DNA from: Alicyclobacillus fastidiosus
Lineage (GTDB): Bacteria > Bacillota > Bacilli > Alicyclobacillales > Alicyclobacillaceae
Direction: 5' to 3'
DNA length: 64,000 bases
Assembly (NCBI RefSeq): GCF_026651875.1
Contig: NZ_CP104068.1
Span: forward strand, 62,001-126,000
The notes below the pieces were generated by a model. The model searched no databases, was not told where the DNA came from, and saw nothing but the letters and a program-made list of their open reading frames with translations. Made by a program: the position numbers and the translations under genes. Positions 50,339 to 59,006 of the stretch are shown piece by piece; the stretch's first letter is position 1; each line of letters begins with the position of its first letter.

Positions 50339-51325
50339 GTGACTGCCAGGAGTTGGTCGGACGTTGCCCAACGTGTCACGCAAGGATATGAAATTTCCAG
50401 GAAGGAAGCGTTGGAAATCCTGCGTGAACCAGATGAACGGGTGCTGGACCTTCTTAGCGCCGCCTTTATCATTCGGCGCAAGTACTTCGGGACCAAAATG
50501 AAACTGAATATGATTGTAAATGCGAAGTCTGGAATATGTCCGGAGGATTGCTTCTACTGCTCCCAGTCGGCCATTTCAGATGCCACCATCGAAAAATACC
50601 CCCTGCTGTCCAAAGAAACCATCCTGGCCGGGGCACAAGAGGCGCAGCGCCGCAAGGCTGGTACATATTGCATCGTGATGTCCGGGAGGCGGCCGTCGGA
50701 TCGCGAAGTAGAGCAAGTGGCGGATGCCGTCCGGGAGATCCGGTCTACGAGTGATTTGAAAATCTGCTGCTGCCTTGGCTTTTTGAGTCCGGAACACGCC
50801 GACAAACTGGCCGACGCCGGGGTGCACCGTTACAACCACAACCTCAATACCAGCCGTGAAAACTATGAAAATATCTGCACCACGCATACCTATGCAGACC
50901 GGGTGGATACGGTCGACAGGGTGAAGGATGTGGGGATTTCTCCGTGCTCGGGTGTCATCTTTGGCATGGGCGAAACAGACGAAGGGCGTGTGGATATGGC
51001 CTTCTCGTTGAAGGCGCTCGGTGCGGAATCCATCCCCTGCAATTTTCTGAACCCCATTGAAGGAACCTTGCTAGCGGGTCGACGGGAACTCACCCCCAAT
51101 ATGTGCCTGAAAATCCTGGCCATGATACGCTTCGTGAATCCGTCCAAGGAGATTAGGATTGCCGGCGGCCGCGAGGTGAATCTGCGATCCCTGCAACCGC
51201 TCGGCCTGTACGTGGCAAACTCCATCTTCGTCGGCGACTATCTCACGACGGAAGGGCAGTTGCCGGAGGCGGATTGGAAGATGATTCAGGATCTCGGATT
51301 TGAAATTGAAGAATCGGCCCTGTAA
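50339..51325 (+). CDS. bioB: Biotin synthase BioB
   Basis: 328 residues, radical SAM enzyme that inserts sulfur into dethiobiotin. The cluster motif CPEDCFYCSQS (CxxxCxxC) is at about residues 61-68. YNHNLNTSRENYENICTTHTY, GISPCSGVIFGMGE (Cys ligand of the second cluster) and RIAGGREVNLR (Arg ligand) are visible. The GTG start gives a normal N-terminus but stands 19 bases from GGAGGG (314-319 of 50 kb). An in-frame ATT at 50327, seven bases after GGAGGG, could be a rare start four codons earlier. First gene of bioBAFDW. Confidence 0.96.
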   Translation: MTARSWSDVAQRVTQGYEISRKEALEILREPDERVLDLLSAAFIIRRKYFGTKMKLNMIVNAKSGICPEDCFYCSQSAISDATIEKYPLLSKETILAGAQEAQRRKAGTYCIVMSGRRPSDREVEQVADAVREIRSTSDLKICCCLGFLSPEHADKLADAGVHRYNHNLNTSRENYENICTTHTYADRVDTVDRVKDVGISPCSGVIFGMGETDEGRVDMAFSLKALGAESIPCNFLNPIEGTLLAGRRELTPNMCLKILAMIRFVNPSKEIRIAGGREVNLRSLQPLGLYVANSIFVGDYLTTEGQLPEADWKMIQDLGFEIEESAL

Positions 51326-51436
51326 GGACAGCAGGCGTTGCGATTCGCGTGCAATCTGAACATTGGTTAGCTTGAACTCTCCAGCACTGTTGGCTGGAGT
51401 GAATGGCAGCGGTACGTGATCGAAGGGGGAATGTTA

Positions 51437-52825
51437 GTGGCCCATCAAGGCATGACCTATGAAGAACTGTATGAAAAGAACCGTCGGTACCTGTGGAACC
51501 CGTTTACACAAATGAAGGAATATTTAGCGGACGAACCGGTGATTATCGAGAGCGGCTATGGTTGCCGATTGCGCGATGTGAAAGGGAACGAGTACTGGGA
51601 CGGAGTCTCTTCGGTCTGGCTGAATATCCATGGCCACCAGGTGCCCGAATTGGATGCAGCGATTCGGGAACAATTGAACTCGATTGCTCACTCTACGTTG
51701 CTCGGGATGGGAAACGTCCCGGCTATCCTGTTGGCCGAGAAGTTGGTCACGATTGTGCCGCGCGGACTGGGCAAAGTGTTTTATTCGGATTCGGGTGCGG
51801 AGGCCGTCGAGATCGCGCTGAAAATGGCCTTCCAGTACTGGAAGAACCGCGGGGTGGATGGAAAGACCACGTTTGTCACGATGCGCGAGGCGTATCACGG
51901 GGATACAGTGGGTGCTGTCTCGGTAGGTTCCATCGACTTGTTCCATCAGGTGTATGCGCCATTGCTGTTCCCATCTCTGAAAATTCCGTTTCCCAACCCC
52001 TATCGGAACCCGTATGGAGAGTCGGTCGAAGATGTAGTGAACGGTTCTCTGCGTGCGGTGGAAGAAGTTTTTCAGAAGCAGGGCGACCAAATTGCCGCGA
52101 TGATTGTGGAACCGGTGCAAGGAGCGGGCGGCATGGTGCCGATGCCCTCGGGGTATCTGCGCGAGTTGCGGAACCTGTGCTCAGCCTATCACATCTTATT
52201 GATTGTGGACGAAGTGGCCACTGGATTTGGGCGGACCGGCAAGATGTTTGCCTGTGAACACGATGGGATTACCCCGGACATTTTAGCAGTCGCGAAAGGA
52301 ATCACCGGGGGATATTTGCCGGTTGCTGCAACCTTGACCACCGACGAGATCTACGACGCTTTTTACGCGGATTACCACGAATTCAAAACACTGTACCACG
52401 GCCACTCATACACCGGGAACCAGTTAGGGTGTGCGGTGGCGCTGGAAAATCTGAAGCTATTTGAACAGAGAAATCTGGTGGCGGAGGTCGAACAGAAGGC
52501 GGCAGAACTCCATCACTACCTGGATCCGATTCGCTCTCTATCACACGTCGGGGATGTGCGGCAAAGCGGATTTATGGTGGGGATTGAGTTGGTCGCGGAT
52601 AAGGCAACAAAACAGCCCTTCCCGTTGCAACAGCGGACGGGGGTCCGGGTCGCCAGAAGGTGCCGCGAACTCGGGATGTTGCTCAGGCCGTTGACTGATG
52701 TGATGGTTTTTATGCCTCCGCTAGCCGCGAAACTGGAAGAGTTGAAAGATATGACGTCCATTCTGTACCAAGCCATCGCCGAAGTGACGGAGGATCATCA
52801 GACGCGGGTGGCTGAAAGCAGATGA
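51437..52825 (+). CDS. bioA: Adenosylmethionine-8-amino-7-oxononanoate aminotransferase BioA
   Basis: 462 residues, a PLP enzyme making DAPA from KAPA. LWNPFTQMKEY is the typical BioA start, then SDSGAEAVEIALKMAFQYW, EPVQGAGGMVPMPSGYLREL, LLIVDEVATGFGRTGKMFACEHDGITPDILAVAKGITGGYLP (PLP Lys in AKG), and LYHGHSYTGNQLGCAVAL. GTG 51437 has AAGGGGG seven bases upstream; ATG 51431 and GTG 51416 are in-frame alternatives. The stop overlaps bioF. Confidence 0.95.
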   Translation: MAHQGMTYEELYEKNRRYLWNPFTQMKEYLADEPVIIESGYGCRLRDVKGNEYWDGVSSVWLNIHGHQVPELDAAIREQLNSIAHSTLLGMGNVPAILLAEKLVTIVPRGLGKVFYSDSGAEAVEIALKMAFQYWKNRGVDGKTTFVTMREAYHGDTVGAVSVGSIDLFHQVYAPLLFPSLKIPFPNPYRNPYGESVEDVVNGSLRAVEEVFQKQGDQIAAMIVEPVQGAGGMVPMPSGYLRELRNLCSAYHILLIVDEVATGFGRTGKMFACEHDGITPDILAVAKGITGGYLPVAATLTTDEIYDAFYADYHEFKTLYHGHSYTGNQLGCAVALENLKLFEQRNLVAEVEQKAAELHHYLDPIRSLSHVGDVRQSGFMVGIELVADKATKQPFPLQQRTGVRVARRCRELGMLLRPLTDVMVFMPPLAAKLEELKDMTSILYQAIAEVTEDHQTRVAESR

Positions 52826-53994
52826 AACGGTTTCAGGACAAACTGAGTCAGTTGAAAGAGGCCGGGCTGCATCGCCGTCTGCGCACGATGAGCAGTGCTT
52901 CTGCGCCACGGGTTCAAGTGGATGGACGCTGGTTGGTAATGTGCGCGGCCAACAACTACCTGGGCTTGGTCGATGACGAGCGTGTGCGGGCGGCGGCGGT
53001 GGATGCGATTGTGCGGTACGGGACGGGATCCTCGGGATCTCGACTGATTACGGGGACGACAGACCTGCATGTGCGACTGGAGGCGGCCATCGCCGCGTTC
53101 AAGCAAACCGAAGCGGCGCTTGTATTCAACAACGGGTACATGGCGAACATGGCGGCACTTTCCTCTCTGGTCGGAACGGGAGATGTGATTTTTTCCGACG
53201 AACTGAACCACGCGAGTATCATTGACGGGTGTCGCCAATCGAAAGCATCGGTGGTGGTCTACCGCCACAACGATATGAATGACTTGCGCCGAAAGTTGGA
53301 GGATACTCCGGCCTCCGGGCAGCGGCTGATTGTCACGGATGGGGTCTTCTCGATGGACGGGGATCTGGCAAACCTGCCGGCCATCGTCGATGTCGCCGAC
53401 ACCTACGAAGCTTGGGTGATGGTGGATGATGCCCATGCGACGGGCGTATTCGGCCAACACGGAGGCGGCACCGCGGACTACTACGGAATACAGGCTGAGC
53501 GGATTGCGATTCAGGTGGGAACGTTGTCCAAGGCCATCGGATCAGAAGGCGGGTTTATTGCGGGATCGCGTGTGCTCATCGACTACCTGGTCAACTGTGC
53601 GCGGCCATTCGTCTTTTCCACGGCGCTGTCGCCACCCGTTCTGGCTGCGGCCATGCGGGCCATCGAGATTATCCAGACTGAAGGCGCTCGGCGGGATCAC
53701 CTGCACGCATTGACGAAGCGACTTCGCCGCGGTCTTTTGGATGCGGGGTTTGAGGTTCTACCGGGGACAGCGCCTATCATCCCCATCATTCTTGGTGATC
53801 CGCTGCACACGCTGGAATTCAGCCGACACCTGGAAGAGAACGGGGTGTTTGCCACGGCCATTCGCCCGCCCACGGTACCGCCGGGGACTTCGCGGATTCG
53901 ATTCACGCTGATGGCAACCCACACAGACGATGACATTGAACACATTATCCAGGCTTGTATCGCAGCAGGGCGGGGATTAGGGGTGATTTCGTGA
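52822..53994 (+). CDS. bioF: 8-amino-7-oxononanoate synthase BioF
   Basis: 390 residues, PLP-dependent condensation of pimeloyl-CoA with alanine. YLGLVDDERVRAAAVDAIVRYGTGSSGSRLITGTTDLHVRLE, MDGDLANLPAIVDVADTYEAWVMVDDAHATGVFG and TLSKAIGSEGGF (PLP Lys) are diagnostic. It starts inside the end of bioA (ATGA). Confidence 0.95.
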   Translation: MKRFQDKLSQLKEAGLHRRLRTMSSASAPRVQVDGRWLVMCAANNYLGLVDDERVRAAAVDAIVRYGTGSSGSRLITGTTDLHVRLEAAIAAFKQTEAALVFNNGYMANMAALSSLVGTGDVIFSDELNHASIIDGCRQSKASVVVYRHNDMNDLRRKLEDTPASGQRLIVTDGVFSMDGDLANLPAIVDVADTYEAWVMVDDAHATGVFGQHGGGTADYYGIQAERIAIQVGTLSKAIGSEGGFIAGSRVLIDYLVNCARPFVFSTALSPPVLAAAMRAIEIIQTEGARRDHLHALTKRLRRGLLDAGFEVLPGTAPIIPIILGDPLHTLEFSRHLEENGVFATAIRPPTVPPGTSRIRFTLMATHTDDDIEHIIQACIAAGRGLGVIS

Positions 53995-54692
53995 GTGGGT
54001 TATTCATCACGGCGACAGACACAGAGGTTGGCAAAACACTGGTGGCCGGCGGGATTGCGGCGGTGCTGAGAGCGAGAGGGATCGACATCGGGATGTTTAA
54101 GCCGATACAGAGTGGCAATCTGGCCATCGATCCGGAGGGGGACGCGGCCCGGTTAAAGTCTCTCAGCCGCGTCGATGACGAGTTGGAGGCCATTTGCCCC
54201 TTTTCCTATGAGGAGCCGCTCGCGCCGCGATTGGCGATGGAACGAGCCGGGCAAAAGGTCACCTTACATGATATTGTGAGTCACTACGACACGTTGAGAA
54301 AGCGGCACAGGCATTGGATCGTGGAGGGGGCGGGAGGATTGGTCGTGCCCTACACATCGGATGCGATGGTGGTCGATTGCGCCAAAGTGATGAACCTACC
54401 GGTGATAGTTGTGACCGGGCCGGACCTAGGTACGGTCAACCACACGGCACTCACCGTCGCCTATGCACAATCTCAGGGTTTGCAGGTGAGTGGGATTATC
54501 GTCAACGGCTACGGGCGCCGGCAACCCGTCGGCGTCGCGGAACAACATAATCCAGAGATGATTCGCGAGGTCACGGGCATCGATGTGCTGGGTGTGGTTC
54601 CGTGGCTGGGATCGAACCCGACGGAGTCCGCTATTACCCAAGCCGTGTCGGACAGCGTGGCTCTGGATAAAATCGAACAGTTGCTTGGATAG
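53991..54692 (+). CDS. bioD: Dethiobiotin synthetase BioD
   Basis: 233 residues. The P-loop TATDTEVGKT is at the N-terminus, followed by FKPIQSG, EGAGGLVVPYTSD and VVTGPDLGTVNHTALTV. ATP-dependent closure of the ureido ring from DAPA and CO2. GTG 53991 overlaps the bioF stop by four bases. Confidence 0.95.
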   Translation: MSGLFITATDTEVGKTLVAGGIAAVLRARGIDIGMFKPIQSGNLAIDPEGDAARLKSLSRVDDELEAICPFSYEEPLAPRLAMERAGQKVTLHDIVSHYDTLRKRHRHWIVEGAGGLVVPYTSDAMVVDCAKVMNLPVIVVTGPDLGTVNHTALTVAYAQSQGLQVSGIIVNGYGRRQPVGVAEQHNPEMIREVTGIDVLGVVPWLGSNPTESAITQAVSDSVALDKIEQLLG

Positions 54693-54756
54693 GCGGGTCT
54701 GTGGCCACTAAGTGGTCATTTGGGGGCAGCCATACGCCTGTCGGGAGGTGCGAGAT

Positions 54757-55551
54757 ATGAGTTTATTTAGCGTACGCATGCGTTCCTCCAGAGAGGAACA
54801 GGGCACGCCTGTACATATTTCCGGTGCGGAGCGAATCGTGGCAGAAACCGACCTAGAGCGTGTGGCCGCCACGTTCGTGCAGCGTGCCATGCAGCACAAG
54901 AACGGGACCCCGGATTTCGTAAACTTGTCCATTGAGCGCGTGTGTCCGGAGGAAATCATGTCGCTAGAAGCGCTGCCGATTCAGACCTGTGATGTGGAAG
55001 ATGTCGAGGAAGGGCACCGTGCTGCTCACCACCTCCTGTGCGAAGCGGGAGTATCGTCAGAGTCGGCGAATTTTGCGATCGCGCTGCTAAAAGCAGGTCC
55101 GGCACCCGGAGGCCGCGTCATGCGCGGCGCCGTCCTACTGGACGCTGAACAACCGATTCGAATGGAGCCGGATCCCCATCGTGGGGTGCGCGTTTCCAAA
55201 CTTGATTGGGAACCGAGTGTTTTGGAAAGCTGGTGCAACGGGATTGGCCATTTGGGAATCGCACGTCCAAGAGTGTGGGAAGCGATCGCGATTGCGAGCA
55301 AAGTAACCGCACAACCAGAGGTGATCGCAGAATTGTGTTGGTCAGACGATCAAAGTTATATAACTGGGTATGTGGCCAGCCAGCAATTTGGTTATGTGCG
55401 GGTCACTCATCTTAAACCTTTGGGAAGTTTGATTGGAGGTCGTGTTTTCTTTATTCGTGCCGGTACGGACATTCAGTCGCTGATTTCCAGACTTGAGAAA
55501 CAGCCAGCCTTGGTTGATAGATTGCCCACAAGGCCTTATATTGAACTGTAA
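54757..55551 (+). CDS. bioW: 6-carboxyhexanoate-CoA ligase BioW
   Basis: 264 residues. MSLFSVRMRSSREEQGTPVHISGAERIV is the BioW signature start (Arg/His/Ser near the N-terminus), with GPAPGGRVMRGAVLLD and YITGYVASQQFGYVRVTHLK later. It activates pimelate to pimeloyl-CoA, so the operon can make biotin from pimelate plus host factors. GGGAGGT precedes ATG 54757. There is no bioI here. Confidence 0.93.
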   Translation: MSLFSVRMRSSREEQGTPVHISGAERIVAETDLERVAATFVQRAMQHKNGTPDFVNLSIERVCPEEIMSLEALPIQTCDVEDVEEGHRAAHHLLCEAGVSSESANFAIALLKAGPAPGGRVMRGAVLLDAEQPIRMEPDPHRGVRVSKLDWEPSVLESWCNGIGHLGIARPRVWEAIAIASKVTAQPEVIAELCWSDDQSYITGYVASQQFGYVRVTHLKPLGSLIGGRVFFIRAGTDIQSLISRLEKQPALVDRLPTRPYIEL

Positions 55552-55582
55552 ATTTCCTAATAAGTCATCCTGCAATATTCAG

Positions 55583-55612
55583 AACGCGGTATATATGAAC
55601 CGCGTTTTCTTC
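55583..55612 (+). terminator. Terminator of the biotin operon
   Basis: AACGCGGT (55583-55590) pairs with ACCGCGTT (55599-55606), followed by TTCTTCG. It lies 31 bases past bioW. Confidence 0.88.
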
Positions 55613-55676
55613 GTATTTCATACATCAGAGACATTCTTAAAGTAGAGAAAATTAGCTTTTACTATCCAATAAATGT

Positions 55677-55714
55677 ATTAGCGTATGTTTTCGTTAAAAT
55701 GCCGGTCCTACTCC
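55677..55714 (-). repeat. Tn3-family terminal inverted repeat, right
   Basis: Read on the minus strand it runs GGAGTAGGACCGGCATTT... to ACATACGCTAAT, 34 of 38 identical to 44309-44346 and in the opposite orientation. Four changes, including the terminal G. Confidence 0.88.
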
Positions 55715-55795
55715 ATTTGCTCACGATGAGTTCGAAGCATAGGTTGCCCATATTTAGTCATTTTAAACATGCATCCTCTTAATTTCCTTTATTTA

Positions 55796-57416
55796 GGGCC
55801 TGCTGAACGATTTAATACACAGGCCCCATGATGCAAAAATCAACCTCAAAGAGTTCTCCAAACAAGAGCCAGAAAAGAAGCCGCAGCCTCTTTTCGAGGT
55901 TCATGACCAACAGTTGCAGGGCGATCACAGTCTCGCTCGTCTGACGAAGCCGTGCTCGAATCAAGCCAAGCCCATAGTTTCGCTTGGCTTCGCCAAATTT
56001 CCCTTCCACCGCGTTACGCTCACCCACGTCCTCGCGCTCTTGTTGCTTTTCTCCTGGCTCCACATGCTTTGGCGGACGACCAAGTTTCGGCCCGCTCAAC
56101 CGGATTCCGTGTTCCTTGCAGTACCTGAGGTTCTCTCGCGTTCGATAGATTTTGTCCGCCAGAACGGCTTCCGGATAGCAACCGAAGCGCTCAACATACC
56201 GCTCTACGGATTCAATCAGGGTCGTTCCCTCATTGAAGCTATCCCAGCTTGTCTTCTCCATCATGGCGTATCCGTCCACAACACTGATGGCGACCTTTGA
56301 ACCGAACTCCACATTCGCTTTTGCTTTTCCACGTACAATGGGTCGAACGTCTGGCTGTGCGATGCTGACGATTCTGTCGTCAACCCGGTGGCTTCGCGTG
56401 CGATACATCTCTCGTTGTTGGCGATGCAACTCGCCAATAACCAAGAGATCGCGGTATTGTTTCCGCGAGAGGGTAGTAAGCGGTGTATGTTCTGCCAGTT
56501 GTTCAATGAATCTCAAGTCCCTTGCCACATAGCGCAACTGTCGCCCAATAGCCTTACGAATCTCTGACCGGCTTGGCTTTCGGTTCTTTGCCGTTCGCAA
56601 GTAGTCACGACGCGCTTGGCGCCGCCGGTCTCTAGGTTTCTTCATGTAGCCGACATGTGACGCATGGAGTGTGTCGATGATGTCCTCCAACTTCTCACGC
56701 GCTGTGTTCAACAGTGTCAGGTCTGTCGGATACGCAATATCTGCAGGCGCGCAGGTTGCATCCAGAATAAGCTTCCCTTGATGCGCGCGTGGTTCTTGAG
56801 ATTCTGCTTGTGGACGACCGTTTGCATCTTCCCCGGAGGAGGTTGGAGGATTGTCTTTGGGACCGTTGTCGTCTCCATCCTCTTCTTCCTCACGTGCTGC
56901 CTGCACAATCCACTCATTCACTTGGTTAATAGCATCAGGGCCAAGCCGCTTACGAAAGTATGTCAGCAGAGAAGGATCAAAAGGCGGTTCTTCCTGATAT
57001 GCCTCAAGACCGAGGAAGTACTGCAGGTACGGGTTTTCCGTGATGTGTTGAACCAAGTGGCGGTCTGAAAAGCCTTCACGTTCCTGAATGATGAGCGCAC
57101 CAAGCGCCATTCTAACGGACATTGCGCGCCCGCCTCGAAGGTCCTTGCTAAAGTGTTTGCTGTATTCTTGTTCCACGCGTCGCCACGGGATGAGATAGGA
57201 GAGCTCAACCCAACGATTATCTTCTCTGAGTCGACCACCGAACGGTAGAAAGAAGTCGCCGGGGAGTATCTGTTGATCTTGATGATTCGCGTACATTGTC
57301 CGTCCTCCAAGTGCACGGTTTTTCGCACGTTCCGCTCAAAATCCATACACTTGTATTCGACAAAACACACCCGAAACCCTTGCTACTACTGGGATTTCAA
57401 TTCATTCAGCAGGCCC
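55796..57416 (-). mobile_element. IS1182-family insertion sequence
   Basis: Terminal repeats GGGCCTGCTGAA (from 55796) and TTCAGCAGGCCC (to 57416) enclose an intact transposase. TA precedes the left end and follows the right end. The left flank is Tn3/bio downstream DNA and the right flank is an IS6-family gene cut in two whose other half is absent, so a deletion or recombination happened here. Confidence 0.88.
55812..57296 (-). CDS. IS1182-family transposase
   Basis: 494 residues. The N-terminal DUF772 domain has RVEQEYSKHFSKDLRGGRAMSVRMALGALIIQEREGFSDRHLVQHITENPYLQYFLGLEAY. KLILDATCAPADIAYPTDLTLLNTAREKLE carries the first Asp, AVLADKIYRTRENLRYC the second, and ERNAVEGKFGEAKRNYGLGLI the Glu. 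No lesion is seen. Confidence 0.92.
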   Translation of the reverse strand: MYANHQDQQILPGDFFLPFGGRLREDNRWVELSYLIPWRRVEQEYSKHFSKDLRGGRAMSVRMALGALIIQEREGFSDRHLVQHITENPYLQYFLGLEAYQEEPPFDPSLLTYFRKRLGPDAINQVNEWIVQAAREEEEDGDDNGPKDNPPTSSGEDANGRPQAESQEPRAHQGKLILDATCAPADIAYPTDLTLLNTAREKLEDIIDTLHASHVGYMKKPRDRRRQARRDYLRTAKNRKPSRSEIRKAIGRQLRYVARDLRFIEQLAEHTPLTTLSRKQYRDLLVIGELHRQQREMYRTRSHRVDDRIVSIAQPDVRPIVRGKAKANVEFGSKVAISVVDGYAMMEKTSWDSFNEGTTLIESVERYVERFGCYPEAVLADKIYRTRENLRYCKEHGIRLSGPKLGRPPKHVEPGEKQQEREDVGERNAVEGKFGEAKRNYGLGLIRARLRQTSETVIALQLLVMNLEKRLRLLFWLLFGELFEVDFCIMGPVY

Positions 57417-57417
57417 T

Positions 57418-57657
57418 AATATAGGTTTCGTCAACCCTGTAGGAATCGGTAGTTGGCTTCAAGAAACGACGAATGCGTTTATCGATCTCAGGACCATACT
57501 GGTGAACCCACCGCATAATAGTCGTATGAGAAACCTGAACTCCTCTTTCCTTTAGCAGTTCGACGATATCCCGGTAACTTAAGCTGTATTGCAAATACCA
57601 CCGAACCGCCGTCAGGATAATATGAGATTCGAAGTGCTTCCATTTGAACGCATTCAT
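57418..57657 (-). pseudogene. IS6-family transposase, N-terminal fragment
   Basis: About 80 residues: FKWKHFESHIILTAVRWYLQYSLSYRDIVELLKERG, VSHTTIMRWVHQYGPEI and SYRVDETYI, ending at the first catalytic Asp region where the IS1182 element begins. The last three residues and the stop come from the IS1182 end. The inverted repeat of the IS6 element (GTTCTGGTGCAAAAACACC on the minus strand) is at 57708-57726. The rest of the gene is not in the window. Confidence 0.88.
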
Positions 57658-57726
57658 ACCATGCCAGCCTCATCCCTGAAGTTTATCCGGACAATACTAG
57701 CATGCCTGGTGTTTTTGCACCAGAAC

Positions 57727-58106
57727 TGTCATATGAATCCCATTGACTATCATATGATTATCAATCGTAAATATACTTCCGCTATTTGGTTATAATTAGT
57801 TTGTTGAATGTTGTTGAAATAAAAGACATATGAGCATATAATATTAGTTAAATGGTTCGTCCCCGATAGAGTAGGTTGCCAAATGAAAGTTAGTATTGGT
57901 TCCGACGATGCAGGGTTTTCCTGAAAAGGAACCTTTATTAACACGTCGGGGAAAACGGTTACCTTCTAGGTAAGCGTTTTGGCAGTGTTGCGTATTTCCA
58001 ATCTGATGTGTGGTGAAATGGTAAACATCACACATTGTAATTTTCCTCATCCGAAAATATTCTTGATCTGCTATCCCGGATGTTTTTTTCAAAGGGGTGT
58101 AATCAA
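57727..58106. other. Leader of the sugar-catabolic cluster
   Basis: No gene seen. It contains the dyad at 57952-57980 and a further inverted pair, ATGTGTG with CACACAT, around 58000-58035. Confidence 0.4.
57952..57980. promoter_or_regulatory. Operator-like dyad upstream of the catabolic cluster
   Basis: AAAACGGTTACC and GGTAAGCGTTTT are inverted arms (11 of 12 matching) with five bases between. The half GGTAAGCGTTTT also resembles a cre half. It lies about 127 bases before the first gene. Confidence 0.5.
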
Positions 58107-58922
58107 ATGACGATTAAGTTCGGTTGCCACACTTCTACATGGGTGCTGGATTATGACAAGGAAGTTGACTGCATTGATCATATTATCGACGTAGTCAGCG
58201 ACGCAGGGTTTCAAGGTGTCGACGTCCAGGTTGCTTTACTTGGGAAATACGACAATGACCCTGAAAAACTCAAGGCAAAGCTGGACAGCAAAGGCATTGA
58301 ATTAGCAGCGCTGACGGTACCTTTTACTTGGCCAAGTGATACGGAAACTGAGGAAGAACGAAAAAGAGCGGATCATTATATCGAGTACGTCAAGCACTTT
58401 CCGGGTGCCAAGCTGAATATCCCAGTGAGAAATGGCCCGAATCGGGACAACCTGTTGCAGCGGCAGAAAGAAATTATGAAATGTGTCAACGCGGTTGCGA
58501 AGCGTGCTTATGAGAACGGCGTGGTGTCGATGTTCCACCCGGCATCGCCAGCTACTTCATATTTCAGGATTGCATCCGATTACGAAGTGATGTTTGAATC
58601 ACTGGACACACACTACATCGGATACACGCCTGACGCCGGCCACATCACCAAAGGCGGAATGAATGCGGTGGATGTCGTGCGTGAACATCTGCCCATTATC
58701 AAACATGTTCACATCAAGGACTGCAACAATGACCTGACTTTCGCGAAAATGGGTCAAGGTGACATCGATTTTCCTGCGATGGTGAAATCACTCGTAGATT
58801 ACGGATATGATGGCTGGATCATGGTGGAAGAAGAAACAGCGGAAGCTGCTACGGATCCGGATCGTGTAATCCACGATGTTTATCAATATGTAGCAAAAAA
58901 TTTAAAACCAATCGTTGAGTAA
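58107..58922 (+). CDS. Sugar phosphate isomerase/epimerase family protein
   Basis: 271 residues, TIM-barrel of the AP endonuclease 2/xylose-isomerase-like class. DAGFQGVDVQVALLGKY, TPDAGHITKGG, HVHIKDCNNDLTFAKMGQGDIDF and GWIMVEEETAEA hold the metal-binding His, Asp and Glu residues, as in IolE or hydroxypyruvate isomerase. AAGGGGTG precedes ATG 58107. First gene of a cluster with a dehydrogenase, two importers and a UlaG-like enzyme, so it likely isomerises a keto-sugar acid. Confidence 0.85.
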   Translation: MTIKFGCHTSTWVLDYDKEVDCIDHIIDVVSDAGFQGVDVQVALLGKYDNDPEKLKAKLDSKGIELAALTVPFTWPSDTETEEERKRADHYIEYVKHFPGAKLNIPVRNGPNRDNLLQRQKEIMKCVNAVAKRAYENGVVSMFHPASPATSYFRIASDYEVMFESLDTHYIGYTPDAGHITKGGMNAVDVVREHLPIIKHVHIKDCNNDLTFAKMGQGDIDFPAMVKSLVDYGYDGWIMVEEETAEAATDPDRVIHDVYQYVAKNLKPIVE

Positions 58923-59006
58923 GTAAGGTAACACGACGCAAGACATTGCTTCGATTGCGATGCGTTACTCGCTGATAGCACATTCCAAGATGAGGAGTAG
59001 AAGAAC

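Larger units (their letters stand above)
44309..55714. mobile_element. Tn3-family transposon carrying a biotin operon (inactive)
   Basis: 11.4 kb between two opposed 38-bp repeats. Contents: broken tnpA (minus strand), a 2175-bp inserted element inside tnpA, a tyrosine recombinase gene with dyads (like the TnpI of Tn4430/Tn5401), and bioBAFDW with its operator and terminator. No third copy of the repeat is seen between the recombinase and bioB. Direct 5-bp repeats at the outer edges are not evident (TCAAA left, ATTTG right), so the flanks have been rearranged or the insertion is old. Confidence 0.7.

Noticed and set aside
44304..55719. Target duplication at the edges of the Tn3 element
   Set aside because: The 5-base flanks TCAAA and ATTTG are not direct repeats, so I do not claim one; the element is defined by its inverted ends only.
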